A DNA stretch of 64,000 bases from Caldilineaceae bacterium (GTDB lineage: Bacteria > Chloroflexota > Anaerolineae > Caldilineales > Caldilineaceae), in NCBI GenBank assembly GCA_019637695.1, contig JAHBVG010000001.1, positions 62,001-126,000 of the forward strand. Direction: 5' to 3'. This document shows, one piece after another, positions 26,245 to 34,586 of this stretch. Each line of letters begins with the position of its first letter. Positions within the stretch are counted from its first letter, which is position 1. The position numbers were made by a program, and so were the translations under genes. Below the pieces are notes generated by a model. It was not told where the DNA came from, did not search any database, and worked only from the letters and a program-made list of their open reading frames with translations.

Positions 26245-26727
26245 TTACTCACGTTGCGCGGCCAGTTTGAGCCGAGCGCGGTGAACTTTGACTTTGGCTG
26301 CGGCAACAGAAATGTCGAGGATGGCGGCGATCTCCTCGTAGGGCAGATCCTCTTCCACACGCAGGATCAGGGCGACGCGGTCGATCTCAGGAAGCGTTTG
26401 CAGAACGCAGATCACACGCGCCAGTTCCGTGCGCTGTTCGTTGATCTCCGTCGGTGATGGACTGGTCGAAGTCAGCTCGTCGCTAAGTTCCACCTGCCGC
26501 TGCGCCTGCTTGCGCGCCTGTAAATAGAGATTGCGCGCAATTGTGAAGAGGTAGCCCTTGACCGTCGCCATGCGCACCCGATCAAAACCCGCCCAAACGC
26601 GCACAAAGGTCTCCGCGGTGATGTCGTCGGCTTCGTCGCCGTCGCCGCAGAGCCAGAAAGCAAAGCGGCGTACATCGGCGGCGTACCGAGCATAGAGTTC
26701 GTGGAAGCCCAGCGGCGCGTCGTTCAT
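26245..26727 (-). CDS. ECF sigma-70 factor
   Basis: 160 residues, normal for extracytoplasmic-function sigma factors. Region 2 is YARYAADVRRFAFWLCGDGD plus ADDITAETFVRVWAGF; region 4 is LPEIDRVALILRVEEDLPYE followed by EIAAILDISVAAAKVKVHRA. No region 3. The ATG at 26727 has no SD within 20 bases, unlike nearly every other gene here, which suggests a leaderless transcript. Operon with the anti-sigma gene. Confidence 0.95.
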   Translation of the reverse strand: MNDAPLGFHELYARYAADVRRFAFWLCGDGDEADDITAETFVRVWAGFDRVRMATVKGYLFTIARNLYLQARKQAQRQVELSDELTSTSPSPTEINEQRTELARVICVLQTLPEIDRVALILRVEEDLPYEEIAAILDISVAAAKVKVHRARLKLAAQRE

Positions 26728-26763
26728 AGCTATACTATTGTCGAGGGGGCGAAAAGTTACACC
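26728..26763 (-). promoter_or_regulatory. Possible ECF-type promoter of the sigma operon
   Basis: Reading toward the sigma gene: TGTAACTTTTCGCCCCCTCG, then ACAATAGTATAGCT and the ATG. TGTAAC resembles the AAC-containing -35 element of ECF promoters and lies about 30 bases before the start, as expected if transcription begins at or next to the ATG and the operon is autoregulated. Visual call only. Confidence 0.25.
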
Positions 26764-26796
26764 TGATCGCGGATCACGTTACGGCTGTGGCGATTG

Positions 26797-28620
26797 CTAT
26801 TCCAATACAAACACAGCTAGTTCATAGCCAGCGAGCGAAAGATGGTCCAAATCCGCCGCTGTGGCCTCCCCCGTCGCCGCGTCGAAGCGGATGGGGCGAC
26901 CGTCGGCGCTGAGTGTGGCGCGCACGGTCAGCGGCGCGCGCTCCTCGTTGAAGAGGAGGTAGATCTGATAGCCGTTCTTGATGATGTGGCGCACGCGCAG
27001 CGCGGGCGACGGCGGATCGACGATCACATCGGGCCAGGTGAGGGCGTCGATCCGCTCGATGAGATCGTCAGCGGGAAAGTGGATCAGCCGCCCGGCCTGC
27101 GCCAATCGATCCAGCGCAGGGATGGCGCGCGGATCGGGCTCGTGGGCTATGATCACGGCGGCGTAGTGGATACCCACAAGATCGACGCCATCCTCATCCA
27201 CAATGGCATCTTCCCATAGGTGGCGCTCTTCGAGATAGTTAAAATCGCGCTGATGTTGGAAGCAAACTTTGGCCGGTTCCCAGGGCAGATAGTCCGCTGC
27301 GCCGAGGATGGCGATCTGGCAGACGTGCGCGGCGTCGGTGTTGAGCCACGAGAGACGGCGGCAGCGGTCAGCGTATTGGGGGAAGCGATCCCACCACGGG
27401 CTGTTGGGGCCGACATCGGGCGGGCGTTCGTCGCGACGGATGCCGCGCACGGAATAGTAAAAGGCGTGGGGGATGATCTGGTTGACGCCGCGCACGAAGC
27501 ACCAATCGGCCAGCCAGTTCATCTCGGCCCAGGTCAGCTCATGGCCGTACGCGCCGCAGCATTCGTTGGTGTTGCGCCGTCGCCCCAGGTGGATCATGGC
27601 CGAGGAGCTGCACTTGCCCTGTGTGGCTTGTTCCCCTTCCAACGCGGACGGCTCGTCGGGCAGCACCCAACGCCAGACCAGATCCTGGCCGGGGATGTGA
27701 AAGTAACGCTCGGCGCCGATGTCATCCCCGCGGGCGGGGTGGCCGGTGAGGGGCAGACCGTGGCCCTCGCACCACTCAAAGAGTTGACGATACCATGTCT
27801 CTTCCATGCGCAGAGCGACGGCGCGCTCATAATCGCGGCGATAGCGGACGGCATCAACTTCGTCATCGTACCAGAGCGCGGGTAGGCGCGGTGTAAAATC
27901 GTAGCCGAGGATGCGATTGACGTGTTCGAGGATGCCCGTCGTCCCCGCAATGACGCCCCGTTCGCGCGGACGCCCCACCGGGCTGGGTTCATCTGTAAAG
28001 ATCGCCATGACGGTCTTGCCGAAATACTGTGAAAACCGGGCGGCAAAGCTGTCGTAGACGTGACGAATGAAGCTGGCCACAGCGTCCGGGTTGAGCAGAT
28101 CTCCGGCGGGCGGCTCGTCCTCGGCGGGGCCGTCGCCGATGTAGTGGATGCCGCGGATGAAGGCGTCCAACGGGCGGTCGATGACGGCCATGCGCGCGCC
28201 GTTGCCCCGTTCTACCACGGCGGCCAACGTTTGGTCTGGTGGAAGCGGCGGCAGATCCTCGCCCGCGGCAAGATCGATCTTATCTAAACAGCGAGTTTGA
28301 AAGCGGGGATTTTCGGCCACCACCTGCCCTGCGGACGATCCCGACGGGTACATGCCCTCGTCGTAGAGAATGACAACCATGCCGCGGCGTTCGGCCTCGG
28401 CGATGGCAATGTCGTAAAAATGGAGCAGTTCGTCGGACATCCACCCTAGCGTGCGGGGCAGCCCCACGCGTGGATGGATCACAAAGCCGTGGGCGCCGTG
28501 ATCTTGAAAGTCGCCGATCTGGCGCACGATCTCTGCTTCGTCGAGATCGTCGTTCCAAAACCAGAAGGGCATGACGCTGAATTCAGATGACGGGTTGCGT
28601 AGTTCATCCCAAAATGACAA
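26797..28620 (-). CDS. GH106-like glycoside hydrolase (alpha-L-rhamnosidase type)
   Basis: 607 residues from a TTG at 28620 with GAGGTGAT as SD. The N-terminus MPFWFWNDDLDEAEIVRQI and HGFVIHPRVGLPRTLGW, then GMVVILYDEGMYPSGSSAGQ, is the barrel start seen in the GH106-like family. Later TPSP-type carboxylates (AIFTDEPSP) and CCGAYGHELTWAEMNWLADW fit a catalytic barrel. No signal peptide, so probably cytoplasmic. Typical GH106 enzymes are longer, so the fine specificity is unsure. It begins three bases after the GIY-YIG gene stop; transport genes are not adjacent. Confidence 0.78.
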   Translation of the reverse strand: MSFWDELRNPSSEFSVMPFWFWNDDLDEAEIVRQIGDFQDHGAHGFVIHPRVGLPRTLGWMSDELLHFYDIAIAEAERRGMVVILYDEGMYPSGSSAGQVVAENPRFQTRCLDKIDLAAGEDLPPLPPDQTLAAVVERGNGARMAVIDRPLDAFIRGIHYIGDGPAEDEPPAGDLLNPDAVASFIRHVYDSFAARFSQYFGKTVMAIFTDEPSPVGRPRERGVIAGTTGILEHVNRILGYDFTPRLPALWYDDEVDAVRYRRDYERAVALRMEETWYRQLFEWCEGHGLPLTGHPARGDDIGAERYFHIPGQDLVWRWVLPDEPSALEGEQATQGKCSSSAMIHLGRRRNTNECCGAYGHELTWAEMNWLADWCFVRGVNQIIPHAFYYSVRGIRRDERPPDVGPNSPWWDRFPQYADRCRRLSWLNTDAAHVCQIAILGAADYLPWEPAKVCFQHQRDFNYLEERHLWEDAIVDEDGVDLVGIHYAAVIIAHEPDPRAIPALDRLAQAGRLIHFPADDLIERIDALTWPDVIVDPPSPALRVRHIIKNGYQIYLLFNEERAPLTVRATLSADGRPIRFDAATGEATAADLDHLSLAGYELAVFVLE

Positions 28621-28623
28621 GGA

Positions 28624-29130
28624 TCACCTCTCTTCATTGCTATACCGTTGGCGGTCGGCCCAGCGGTTTGCCTGTTCGGCATCGTGGATCATGCGATTGG
28701 GGCTGCGCGGACGGCGACCTTTGGCGGTAGGCGGGTTGTAACAGGCAGGCAGCGGCGTCGGCAGCCGGTTGAGCATCTCGTTGAGACAGGGCGCGTACTG
28801 CTCGATCAACGCAGCCTCGGCTGCTTCGACGCTATGGCCAAGCGTTGCAAATTGTAGATCCTGCGAACCCATCAACTCGACGGTGAAGTGCAGCGCCCGC
28901 GGCCAGTTCATGAGAATAAAGCGCCCGATCAGCGACCGTCCCTTGAAGCCATCAATGAGATGGGTCCACACCCGCGTGAAGGCCGTCTGCGAGCGCCCAA
29001 CGTAGAAGACCAGATCCCCGTCGCGGAAAAGGTAGAGATCATACGCCTTCCACGCTTCGGGGCAATCCGCGATCACCAAAAACTGGCGCAGCGCGAGGAT
29101 GGTGGGGGTGAGTGGACGTTCGAGAGTCAT
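28624..29130 (-). CDS. GIY-YIG domain protein
   Basis: 168 residues. YDLYLFRDGDLVFYVGRSQT is the GIY-YIG strand pair (Y-L-F replacing G-I-Y), followed by an arginine in TRVWTHLIDG and the metal-binding glutamate in ALIEQYAPCLNEMLNRLPTP. This is a nuclease fold; catalytic residues appear kept, but activity is unproven. The C-terminus is basic (KGRRPRSPNR). It precedes the GH106-like gene on the same strand; I see no functional link. No good SD is visible at the start. Confidence 0.75.
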   Translation of the reverse strand: MTLERPLTPTILALRQFLVIADCPEAWKAYDLYLFRDGDLVFYVGRSQTAFTRVWTHLIDGFKGRSLIGRFILMNWPRALHFTVELMGSQDLQFATLGHSVEAAEAALIEQYAPCLNEMLNRLPTPLPACYNPPTAKGRRPRSPNRMIHDAEQANRWADRQRYSNEER

Positions 29131-29222
29131 TGGTGATTTGTGACTGGGGATTGGGGATTAGGCGATTAGGCGATTTCAGAAGATCGACACGATCTCAATC
29201 CCCAGTCCCCGATCCCTAACTT
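29131..29222. repeat. Family E intergenic repeat
   Basis: GACTGGGGATTG at 29150 and CAATCCCCAGTC at about 29195 form a perfect 12-bp inverted pair. Between them, GCGATTTCAGAAGATCGACA matches the copy at 24292-24423. Confidence 0.65.
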
Positions 29223-30167
29223 TCACGCAACCCGGCTCAACAACGGCTGACCATGCAGCCCTGCGAGCAAATTGTCCACTGTGCGCTGGGCCATGCCGAT
29301 GCGGGTCTGGCGGGTGGCGCTGCCCAGGTGCGGGGCGATGATCAGGTTGGGCAACGCCAATAGTGGATGATCCCGCGGCAGCGGCTCCGGTTCGGTGACG
29401 TCGAGGGCAGCGCCGGCGATCCACTTTGCGGTGAGCGCTTCGAGCAGCGCGTCGTGATCCACCACACCGCCGCGGGCCAGGTTGATGAGATAGGCGGTGG
29501 GCTTCATCTGGCGCAGTTGATCGCGCCCGATCAGGCTGCGCGTCTCTGGCGTCAGCGGCACGTTGAGCGTCACAAAGTCCGCCTGGGCCAGCAGGTCGGG
29601 CAGGGCGGCGTAGGTGGCGCCGGTTTCCGCCTCGGCGTCGAGATTGCGGTTGCGGTTGTGGTAGAGGATGGTCATATCGAAGCCGCTCGCCCGCCGCGCC
29701 ACCTGTTTGCCAATGGCGCCCATGCCGATGATCCCCAGCGTCGAGCCGTAGACCTCGTGGCCGTGGAGAATGCTGGGATCGTAAGCGGTGAATTCGGGGC
29801 TATGGGCGTAACGGTCGCCGATCGCCACATTGCGCGCAATCGCCATAAGCAGGGCGAAGGTCATGTCTGCGGTGGCGTTGTCCACAAAACCGGGCGTGTT
29901 GCCCACGGGGATGCCCCGTTCCCGCGCGGCGTGGAGGTCGATGTGATCCACGCCCACGCCGAAGTTGCTGATGATGCGCAGGTTGGGCATACGGTCCATC
30001 TCCGCGCCGCCAATGTGGGGATGGCCGTAGGTGAGGAAGCCCTCGGCCTCGGCCAGCAGCGCCGGATCGGTCTCCATGCCGCGCCAGAGTTCCACGCGGC
30101 AGAGATCGCCGATCATTTCCAGCATTTGCGGCGGCAATTGGGTCTCGGTCAAAATCAAATAGGACAT
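29223..30167 (-). CDS. D-isomer-specific 2-hydroxyacid dehydrogenase
   Basis: 314 residues from the ATG at 30167, preceded by GGAGAA. The NAD-binding motif GSTLGIIGMGAIGKQVARRA and the three catalytic residues of the family (Arg in NLARGGVVDHDAL, Glu in LDVTEPEPLP, His in IIAPHLGSAT) are all present. It fits glyoxylate/hydroxypyruvate reductase or related subfamilies; the exact substrate cannot be decided. It stands 91 bp upstream of a family E repeat and 91 bp past the sulfurtransferase stop. Confidence 0.93.
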   Translation of the reverse strand: MSYLILTETQLPPQMLEMIGDLCRVELWRGMETDPALLAEAEGFLTYGHPHIGGAEMDRMPNLRIISNFGVGVDHIDLHAARERGIPVGNTPGFVDNATADMTFALLMAIARNVAIGDRYAHSPEFTAYDPSILHGHEVYGSTLGIIGMGAIGKQVARRASGFDMTILYHNRNRNLDAEAETGATYAALPDLLAQADFVTLNVPLTPETRSLIGRDQLRQMKPTAYLINLARGGVVDHDALLEALTAKWIAGAALDVTEPEPLPRDHPLLALPNLIIAPHLGSATRQTRIGMAQRTVDNLLAGLHGQPLLSRVA

Positions 30168-30258
30168 GGGCAATTCTCCGGTTGATGTACGACGAAATTC
30201 ATTTCTTCCCTCTTTCTCTGCGTCTCTGCCTCTCCGCTCCTATGCATTAAAACTCCCC

Positions 30259-31119
30259 TTACGCGGGATCATCCTCCTGTGTGGCGATGGGACGTGTGTT
30301 GTCGGTGATCCACTCGCTCCACGAGCCGGGGTAGATGCGCGATTCGCCCATGCCAGCGTAGAGCATAGCCAGGGCGTTGTGGGTGGCGGTGACGCCCGAC
30401 CCACAGTAGAAGACAACTTGCTGCGAAGGACGCGCGCCGATGAGCGGACCATAGAGCCGTTTGAGTTCTTCCGCCGGCAGGAAGCGTCCTTCGTGCAGAT
30501 TTTGGGCGTAGAAATAGTTGCGCGCCCGTGGAATGTGACCAGCAATCGGATCGTGGGTCTCGTTCATGCCATAGTAGCGTTCGGGAGCGCGGGCGTCGAC
30601 CAATAGGAACTCGCCGCTCTCTATGTTGCGCGCCACCTCCTCAGCGTCGGCCAACAGTTCAGGCCGAGGACGGGCGACAAACTCGGCGCGAGGGCGACTC
30701 TCCACGCCGCCGCGCGAGGGCCGATCCTCGCCTGTCCATGCCGGCCAGCCGCCGTCGAGGACAGCCACATGCTCGTGACCGAGCCAGCGCAGCATCCACC
30801 AGAGGCGGGCCGCAATGGCGCCGCCCCAGTCGTCGTAGACCACCACCTGCGTTTCGGCGTCAATGCCCCAACCGGAGACCGTCTCCACAAACGCGGCCAC
30901 CTCTGGCAAGGGATGGCGGCTGGTCTTGCCCGGCTCAATCGGGCCGGAGAGATCTTCGTTGAGGTGGGCGTAGACCGCGCCGGGGATGTGCGCTTCCTCG
31001 TAGGCGCGGCGGCCCAGTTCGGGTTCTTGAAGCGAAAACCGGCAATCGACAACGGCCCACTGAGGATCGTCCAAATGATCGGCCAGGTCCGCCGTCGAGA
31101 TAATTGTTGTGTATGACAT
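30259..31119 (-). CDS. Thiosulfate/3-mercaptopyruvate sulfurtransferase (double rhodanese)
   Basis: 286 residues from the ATG at 31119; the frame also runs upstream through pseudogene debris. Two rhodanese domains: an inactive first half (WAVVDCRFSLQEPELGRRAY) and a catalytic second half with the active-site loop VVFYCGSGVTATHNALAM, whose cysteine carries the persulfide. The pattern CGSGVTA is the SseA/TST form. It transfers sulfur from thiosulfate or mercaptopyruvate to cyanide or thiols. Confidence 0.94.
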   Translation of the reverse strand: MSYTTIISTADLADHLDDPQWAVVDCRFSLQEPELGRRAYEEAHIPGAVYAHLNEDLSGPIEPGKTSRHPLPEVAAFVETVSGWGIDAETQVVVYDDWGGAIAARLWWMLRWLGHEHVAVLDGGWPAWTGEDRPSRGGVESRPRAEFVARPRPELLADAEEVARNIESGEFLLVDARAPERYYGMNETHDPIAGHIPRARNYFYAQNLHEGRFLPAEELKRLYGPLIGARPSQQVVFYCGSGVTATHNALAMLYAGMGESRIYPGSWSEWITDNTRPIATQEDDPA

Positions 31120-31210
31120 CGGGGGTATCCACCTTTCTCGTCGTTGATAGGAGCAACACTGGGCTTCATTATAGGTTTGCCCCTGCACTCCGTCAACCGA
31201 ATCCAAGCAT

Positions 31211-31539
31211 CTATTCAATGCCGCGCCGCGCGTAGAACTCGCCCATCTCCACTGTCTTGCCGGTGTCGCTGCTTTCGATGGCGGCGAAGCAGAGGGCGAG
31301 GGTGCGCAGGTGGTTGAGTCCGCTGCATTCGAGTTCAGCGCCATCGCGCACGTGTGCGATGAACGAGGTGAGCAGGGCGTCGGTGTCGTCGTAGAAGGCT
31401 TTGAATCGGGCAGCGGAAGCGGTGTGAGCGCTTCATCCTTCATCTTGGCGTAGGCTAGATCGGCGAAGAGTTGGCGCTGCACAATGACACCGTCGGTGCA
31501 GTCGGTGCGCCATTGGAACTGAAGCGCATCTCAACGACG
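31211..31539 (-). pseudogene. Remnant of a Gfo/Idh/MocA-type oxidoreductase (C-terminal part)
   Basis: The last codons in one frame read FKAFYDDTDALLTSFIAHV and LRTLALCFAAIESSDTGKTV, ending EFYARRGIE and a TAG at 31211, the typical end of Gfo/Idh/MocA dehydrogenases. The preceding part (RQLFADLAYAKMKDEALTPL) is in another frame, a one-base shift near 31400. Upstream, near 31535, it is joined to a truncated GntR gene. So it is a 5'-truncated, frameshifted relic. Confidence 0.7.
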
Positions 31540-31790
31540 ACGGTTCCACGGTTGGCATAACGTTTCACGAGTCCTATTTCGGCCAGGCGCAATAGCCCAT
31601 CGCGGATGGGCGTGCGGCTGACGCCAGCTTCCTGGGCCAGTTGCACCTCTCGCAGCACCGTCCCCGGTGGGATGTCGCCGGAGAAGATACGCTGGTGCAG
31701 CCATTCGTAGGCGTGTTCACTGCGCGAAGTTTCCGATCTGTCGAACGAGTCCACCGGGATACGTTCCTGGCCGTCTGCTGAATCTTTCAT
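31455..31790 (-). pseudogene. Truncated GntR-family regulator
   Basis: From [10 protein letters not shown] at 31790, the winged-helix domain is intact (YEWLHQRIFSGDIPPGTVLR, EAGVSRTPIRDGLLRLAEIG, VKRYANRGTVVVE). After about 85 residues the sequence runs in a foreign frame into the oxidoreductase relic and stops at 31455. The effector-binding FCD or similar domain is gone. A deletion fused the two genes. It could still make a 111-residue DNA-binding fragment. Confidence 0.7.
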
Positions 31791-31813
31791 GGGCAAAAAG
31801 TGAAGTGTCTATG

Positions 31814-32000
31814 ATTGTATGCAAATTGTATTTCGGCGGCCTCCAACATACGATGGATGTTCCACACGCTGGGGTCGCAGGTGGTGGCGTTTGCGCCCGT
31901 GATCGGTCCTGTGCCGCTGCCGAGCATGATGGTGAGTCCCGACGAGAGCGCTTCTTCGATCTGCTGCGGGCAGATGAAATGGATGTGCGGGTCGATGCCG
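31814..32000 (-). pseudogene. ureC: Fragment of urease alpha subunit (ureC)
   Basis: About 62 codons read [20 protein letters not shown], then [20 protein letters not shown] and [16 protein letters not shown]. This matches the UreC segment that carries the two nickel-binding histidines of the HIH motif (usual form [19 protein letters not shown]). Nothing of urease is found on either side, so it is an isolated internal piece, not a gene. The space 32001-32181 up to the lipoprotein gene holds no other recognisable gene. Confidence 0.82.
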
Positions 32001-32181
32001 CGGCACAAAAAACAATCAAAAAAAGCCCGCCGAAAATTGAACATTTGGGGGGATTGCTTCGTCTACATTCGCGTGCGGCTTTCAGGGCAACCGGAAGGGT
32101 TCTCTCGTGATTGTCAAAGCAAGCCGTACACGAAAGAAAGAACAACAATTCCCCCAAACTTTAGAAAGGTAGTTCAAAATT

Positions 32182-33780
32182 ATGAAACAGAAGTATCTAT
32201 TAATCGTAGCCCTGGCGGCGTCGTTGCTGCTGTCGGGCTGTGTGTCGGTGCTGCCAGGATTGGTAGAAGCCTGGTTCACCGTGGCGGGTGTGGAGATCAC
32301 TGGTCCCACAATGCCGATGGAAGATCTGACCCTCTCCCCCGAAGAGGCGCAGGTTGTCGGGCGCGTGAGCGAGCAGGCTGCACAGGATCAGCAGGTTGAC
32401 GTTGATGATGTTGAAATCATCTCTGTTGAGCGTGAAGAGTGGACGGATTCTTGTCTGGGCCTGGGTGGGCCAGCGGAGATCTGCGCCTTTGTAATCACGC
32501 CTGGCTATCGCGTTGTGGTTGAGGTGAATGGCGAGGAATTCGCCTATCGCACCGATCTCACCGCTGATGTCATCCGCGCCGAGGTAGAGATGGCTATGGA
32601 CGATGAGCCTGCCGTGGCGGCGGTACGCGAGCAGGCCGCTCAGGATCATGGCGTTGACGCCGACGCCGTCGAGATCATCTCCGTCGAGACAGTCGAGTGG
32701 CCGGATGCCTGTCTGGGCCTGGCCGGGCCGGATGAGATGTGCGCGCAGGTGATCACACCCGGTTATCGGGTCGTGGTGGCCGTGGATGGTGAAGAGTACG
32801 CTTATCGCACTGACCTGAGCGGCGCAGTGATCCGCGCCGAGGATGGCATGGCTGGCAACGGCTCGGCTGAGGTTGAACCGGCGATGGTCGTGCGACAGAT
32901 GCTCATGCAGCAACTGCACGCCAACTTTGACGAAATCGAAATTGTGGCTGTAGAAGAGAACGAGTGGCCCGGCGGCTGCCTGGGGTTAGCCGCCGAAAAT
33001 GAGGCGTGTACCCTGGCAATTGTCTTCGGCTATCGCATCGTGTTGGCGGTCAACGGCGATGAGTATGTCTTCCGCACGAATCAGGATGCAAGCGTGATCC
33101 GCCTGGAATCCGCCCCCGAAGCGCAGATCGGCGAGACTGTGGTCGAGTGGAGAGCGCCCGCGGATCAGCTTTGCACAGTCGCCCAGATTGGGACCGAGGG
33201 CGTGGCCTTCGGTCTTTGTGGCGGCCCGCTCATGGGCGGCCACTTTGGGATGCCCGAACGCATGGATGACCTGGAAGAGTTCCGCAGCGCCTTTGCTTCG
33301 TTTGAGGTCGATACCCCTGCGGGTCATGTGATCTTCAGCGGCGAAGGCGACGAGGAAGTCACCGCTGCCCAGCAGCGCATGATCGCCGAGTGGGCGCAGT
33401 TGGCGCGGTTGGAAGCTGAGGCCGGTCGCTCTGGCGCAAGCTGGGGATTGGTCTTCGCCTGGCACCGTGAGGGCGGCATTGCCGGTTTTTGCGACGATCT
33501 GACAGTCTATGTCACGGGGATCGCCTCTGCCAGTTCTTGCGCGGCGCAGCAACCCGAGGATCTGGGGCGTGTCCGCCTGGACGCCGAACAACTGGAACAG
33601 ATCTTCGGTTGGGTCGATAGCCTGGCCCCCTTCGAGTATGAGCAGACCGATCCGGCGGTGGCCGACGCCATGACCATCCGTATTGTCTTCTCTGGCGCTG
33701 GCGATGAAGAAGCAACCGATGAGCAGATCGCTGAGATCGAAAATTTCGCCGGTCTTCTCTTCGCTGAGATCGAACAGTAA
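32182..33780 (+). CDS. Lipoprotein with three repeated domains
   Basis: 532 residues. The N-terminus MKQKYLLIVALAASLLLSGC is a lipoprotein signal with lipobox LSGC. Three copies of a roughly 75-90 residue unit follow (about residues 50-130, 145-220, 230-310). Each has the same frame: an EQAAQD helix, VEIISVE, EW-D-CLGL, and GYRVVV-V-GE-YAYRTDL-VIRAE. The paired cysteines in CLGL and in EICAF/EMCAQ probably form a disulfide in each unit. The last third (residues 320-530) is different, with CTVAQIG, VIFSGEGDEEV and a similar VFSGAGDEEA near the end. Function unknown; I recognise this repeat shape only loosely from Chloroflexi proteins. Confidence 0.82.
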   Translation: MKQKYLLIVALAASLLLSGCVSVLPGLVEAWFTVAGVEITGPTMPMEDLTLSPEEAQVVGRVSEQAAQDQQVDVDDVEIISVEREEWTDSCLGLGGPAEICAFVITPGYRVVVEVNGEEFAYRTDLTADVIRAEVEMAMDDEPAVAAVREQAAQDHGVDADAVEIISVETVEWPDACLGLAGPDEMCAQVITPGYRVVVAVDGEEYAYRTDLSGAVIRAEDGMAGNGSAEVEPAMVVRQMLMQQLHANFDEIEIVAVEENEWPGGCLGLAAENEACTLAIVFGYRIVLAVNGDEYVFRTNQDASVIRLESAPEAQIGETVVEWRAPADQLCTVAQIGTEGVAFGLCGGPLMGGHFGMPERMDDLEEFRSAFASFEVDTPAGHVIFSGEGDEEVTAAQQRMIAEWAQLARLEAEAGRSGASWGLVFAWHREGGIAGFCDDLTVYVTGIASASSCAAQQPEDLGRVRLDAEQLEQIFGWVDSLAPFEYEQTDPAVADAMTIRIVFSGAGDEEATDEQIAEIENFAGLLFAEIEQ

Positions 33781-33823
33781 ATAACGCAGTGCGTAGTGCG
33801 TAAGCGATTGTCATCTGCCATGT

Positions 33824-33902
33824 AACTACAAGCCCGTTGCTCCAGGCGGGTCCGTGACCCGTCGCCAGGTCACGGACCTGGCTAGAGCAAGGCTTAGTAG
33901 TT
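33824..33902. repeat. Family A palindromic element, copy 2
   Basis: 79 bp from AACTACAAGCCC to GGCTTAGTAGTT, in the opposite orientation to the copy at 16834-16913. It contains GGCGGGTCCGTGACCCG and CCAGGTCACGGACCTGG. Short direct repeats TCTGCCA lie at 33814-33820 and 33905-33911. Family F words surround it (33785-33810 and 33913-33962). It sits between the stops of convergent genes and may act as a bidirectional terminator. Confidence 0.75.
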
Positions 33903-33947
33903 GCTCTGCCACTTGCAAACCTGCAACCTGCGCCTCTGCTCGACGCG

Positions 33948-34586
33948 CTACGCACTGCGCACTACCTTCGTCTTCAAAAAGATCCCTGCGGCCTCAGTAC
34001 GGTTGGTGACGCCCAGTTTGCCGAAGATGTTTTTGAGGTGATAGCGAACAGTGTTCTCGCTGATCGAGAGCTGGGCGGCGATCTCATGATTGGTGCAGCC
34101 GTCGGCGATGAGGGATAGTACATCCTCTTCGCGTTCGGAAAGCTCGGCCAGGGGACCGACGGACGCGGAAGGACGGGCGGCCAGCCAGCGTTGCGCCGCC
34201 CGTGGATAGACCAACTGTCCGCGCATCACCTGGCGGATCGCCTCGATGGTCTGGCTGGGGAGTTCAGTCTTAAGGGCGATGCCTTCCGCGTCCTGCTCCA
34301 GCGCAGCCTGGATGCTCTCGCCGTCACAGAACGCGGTCAGCACGAGGACGCGCACAGGGATCTGCCGCCGTCGGATCTCGGCCAGCACTTGCAGACCGTG
34401 ATAGGGCATCAGCAGATCAAGTACCACCACATCCACCCGTTCGGTAGCCAGCAGGTCGAGCAGATCCTCGCCATTCGAGACAGCGCCCACCAACGCCATA
34501 TCGGGCTGGCGTTCCAACAGGCCGCGTAGCCCTTCGAGTACCAGCGCGTGATCGTCGGCCAGGACAACGCAAATTCGTTCACCCAT
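33948..34586 (-). CDS. NarL/FixJ-type response regulator
   Basis: 212 residues. Receiver domain: LADDHALVLEGLRGLLE for the acidic pocket, VVVLDLLMPYHGL with the phosphorylated aspartate, VLTAFCDGES for the switch residue and LKTELPSQT for the lysine. The C-terminal LuxR helix-turn-helix is LSEREEDVLSLIADGCTNHE, followed by IAAQLSISENTVRYHLKNIF. Its start overlaps the end of the histidine kinase gene by eight bases, so they form a two-component pair. Confidence 0.95.
   Translation of the reverse strand: MGERICVVLADDHALVLEGLRGLLERQPDMALVGAVSNGEDLLDLLATERVDVVVLDLLMPYHGLQVLAEIRRRQIPVRVLVLTAFCDGESIQAALEQDAEGIALKTELPSQTIEAIRQVMRGQLVYPRAAQRWLAARPSASVGPLAELSEREEDVLSLIADGCTNHEIAAQLSISENTVRYHLKNIFGKLGVTNRTEAAGIFLKTKVVRSA

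Noticed and set aside
31787-32044. A functional small gene of 85 codons
   Set aside because: The central part is an internal piece of urease alpha with foreign ends and no SD, so it is a relic.
32200-32919. 239-codon minus-strand frame opposite the lipoprotein
   Set aside because: Shadow of the repeated domains; the plus-strand frame has a lipobox and repeat conservation.
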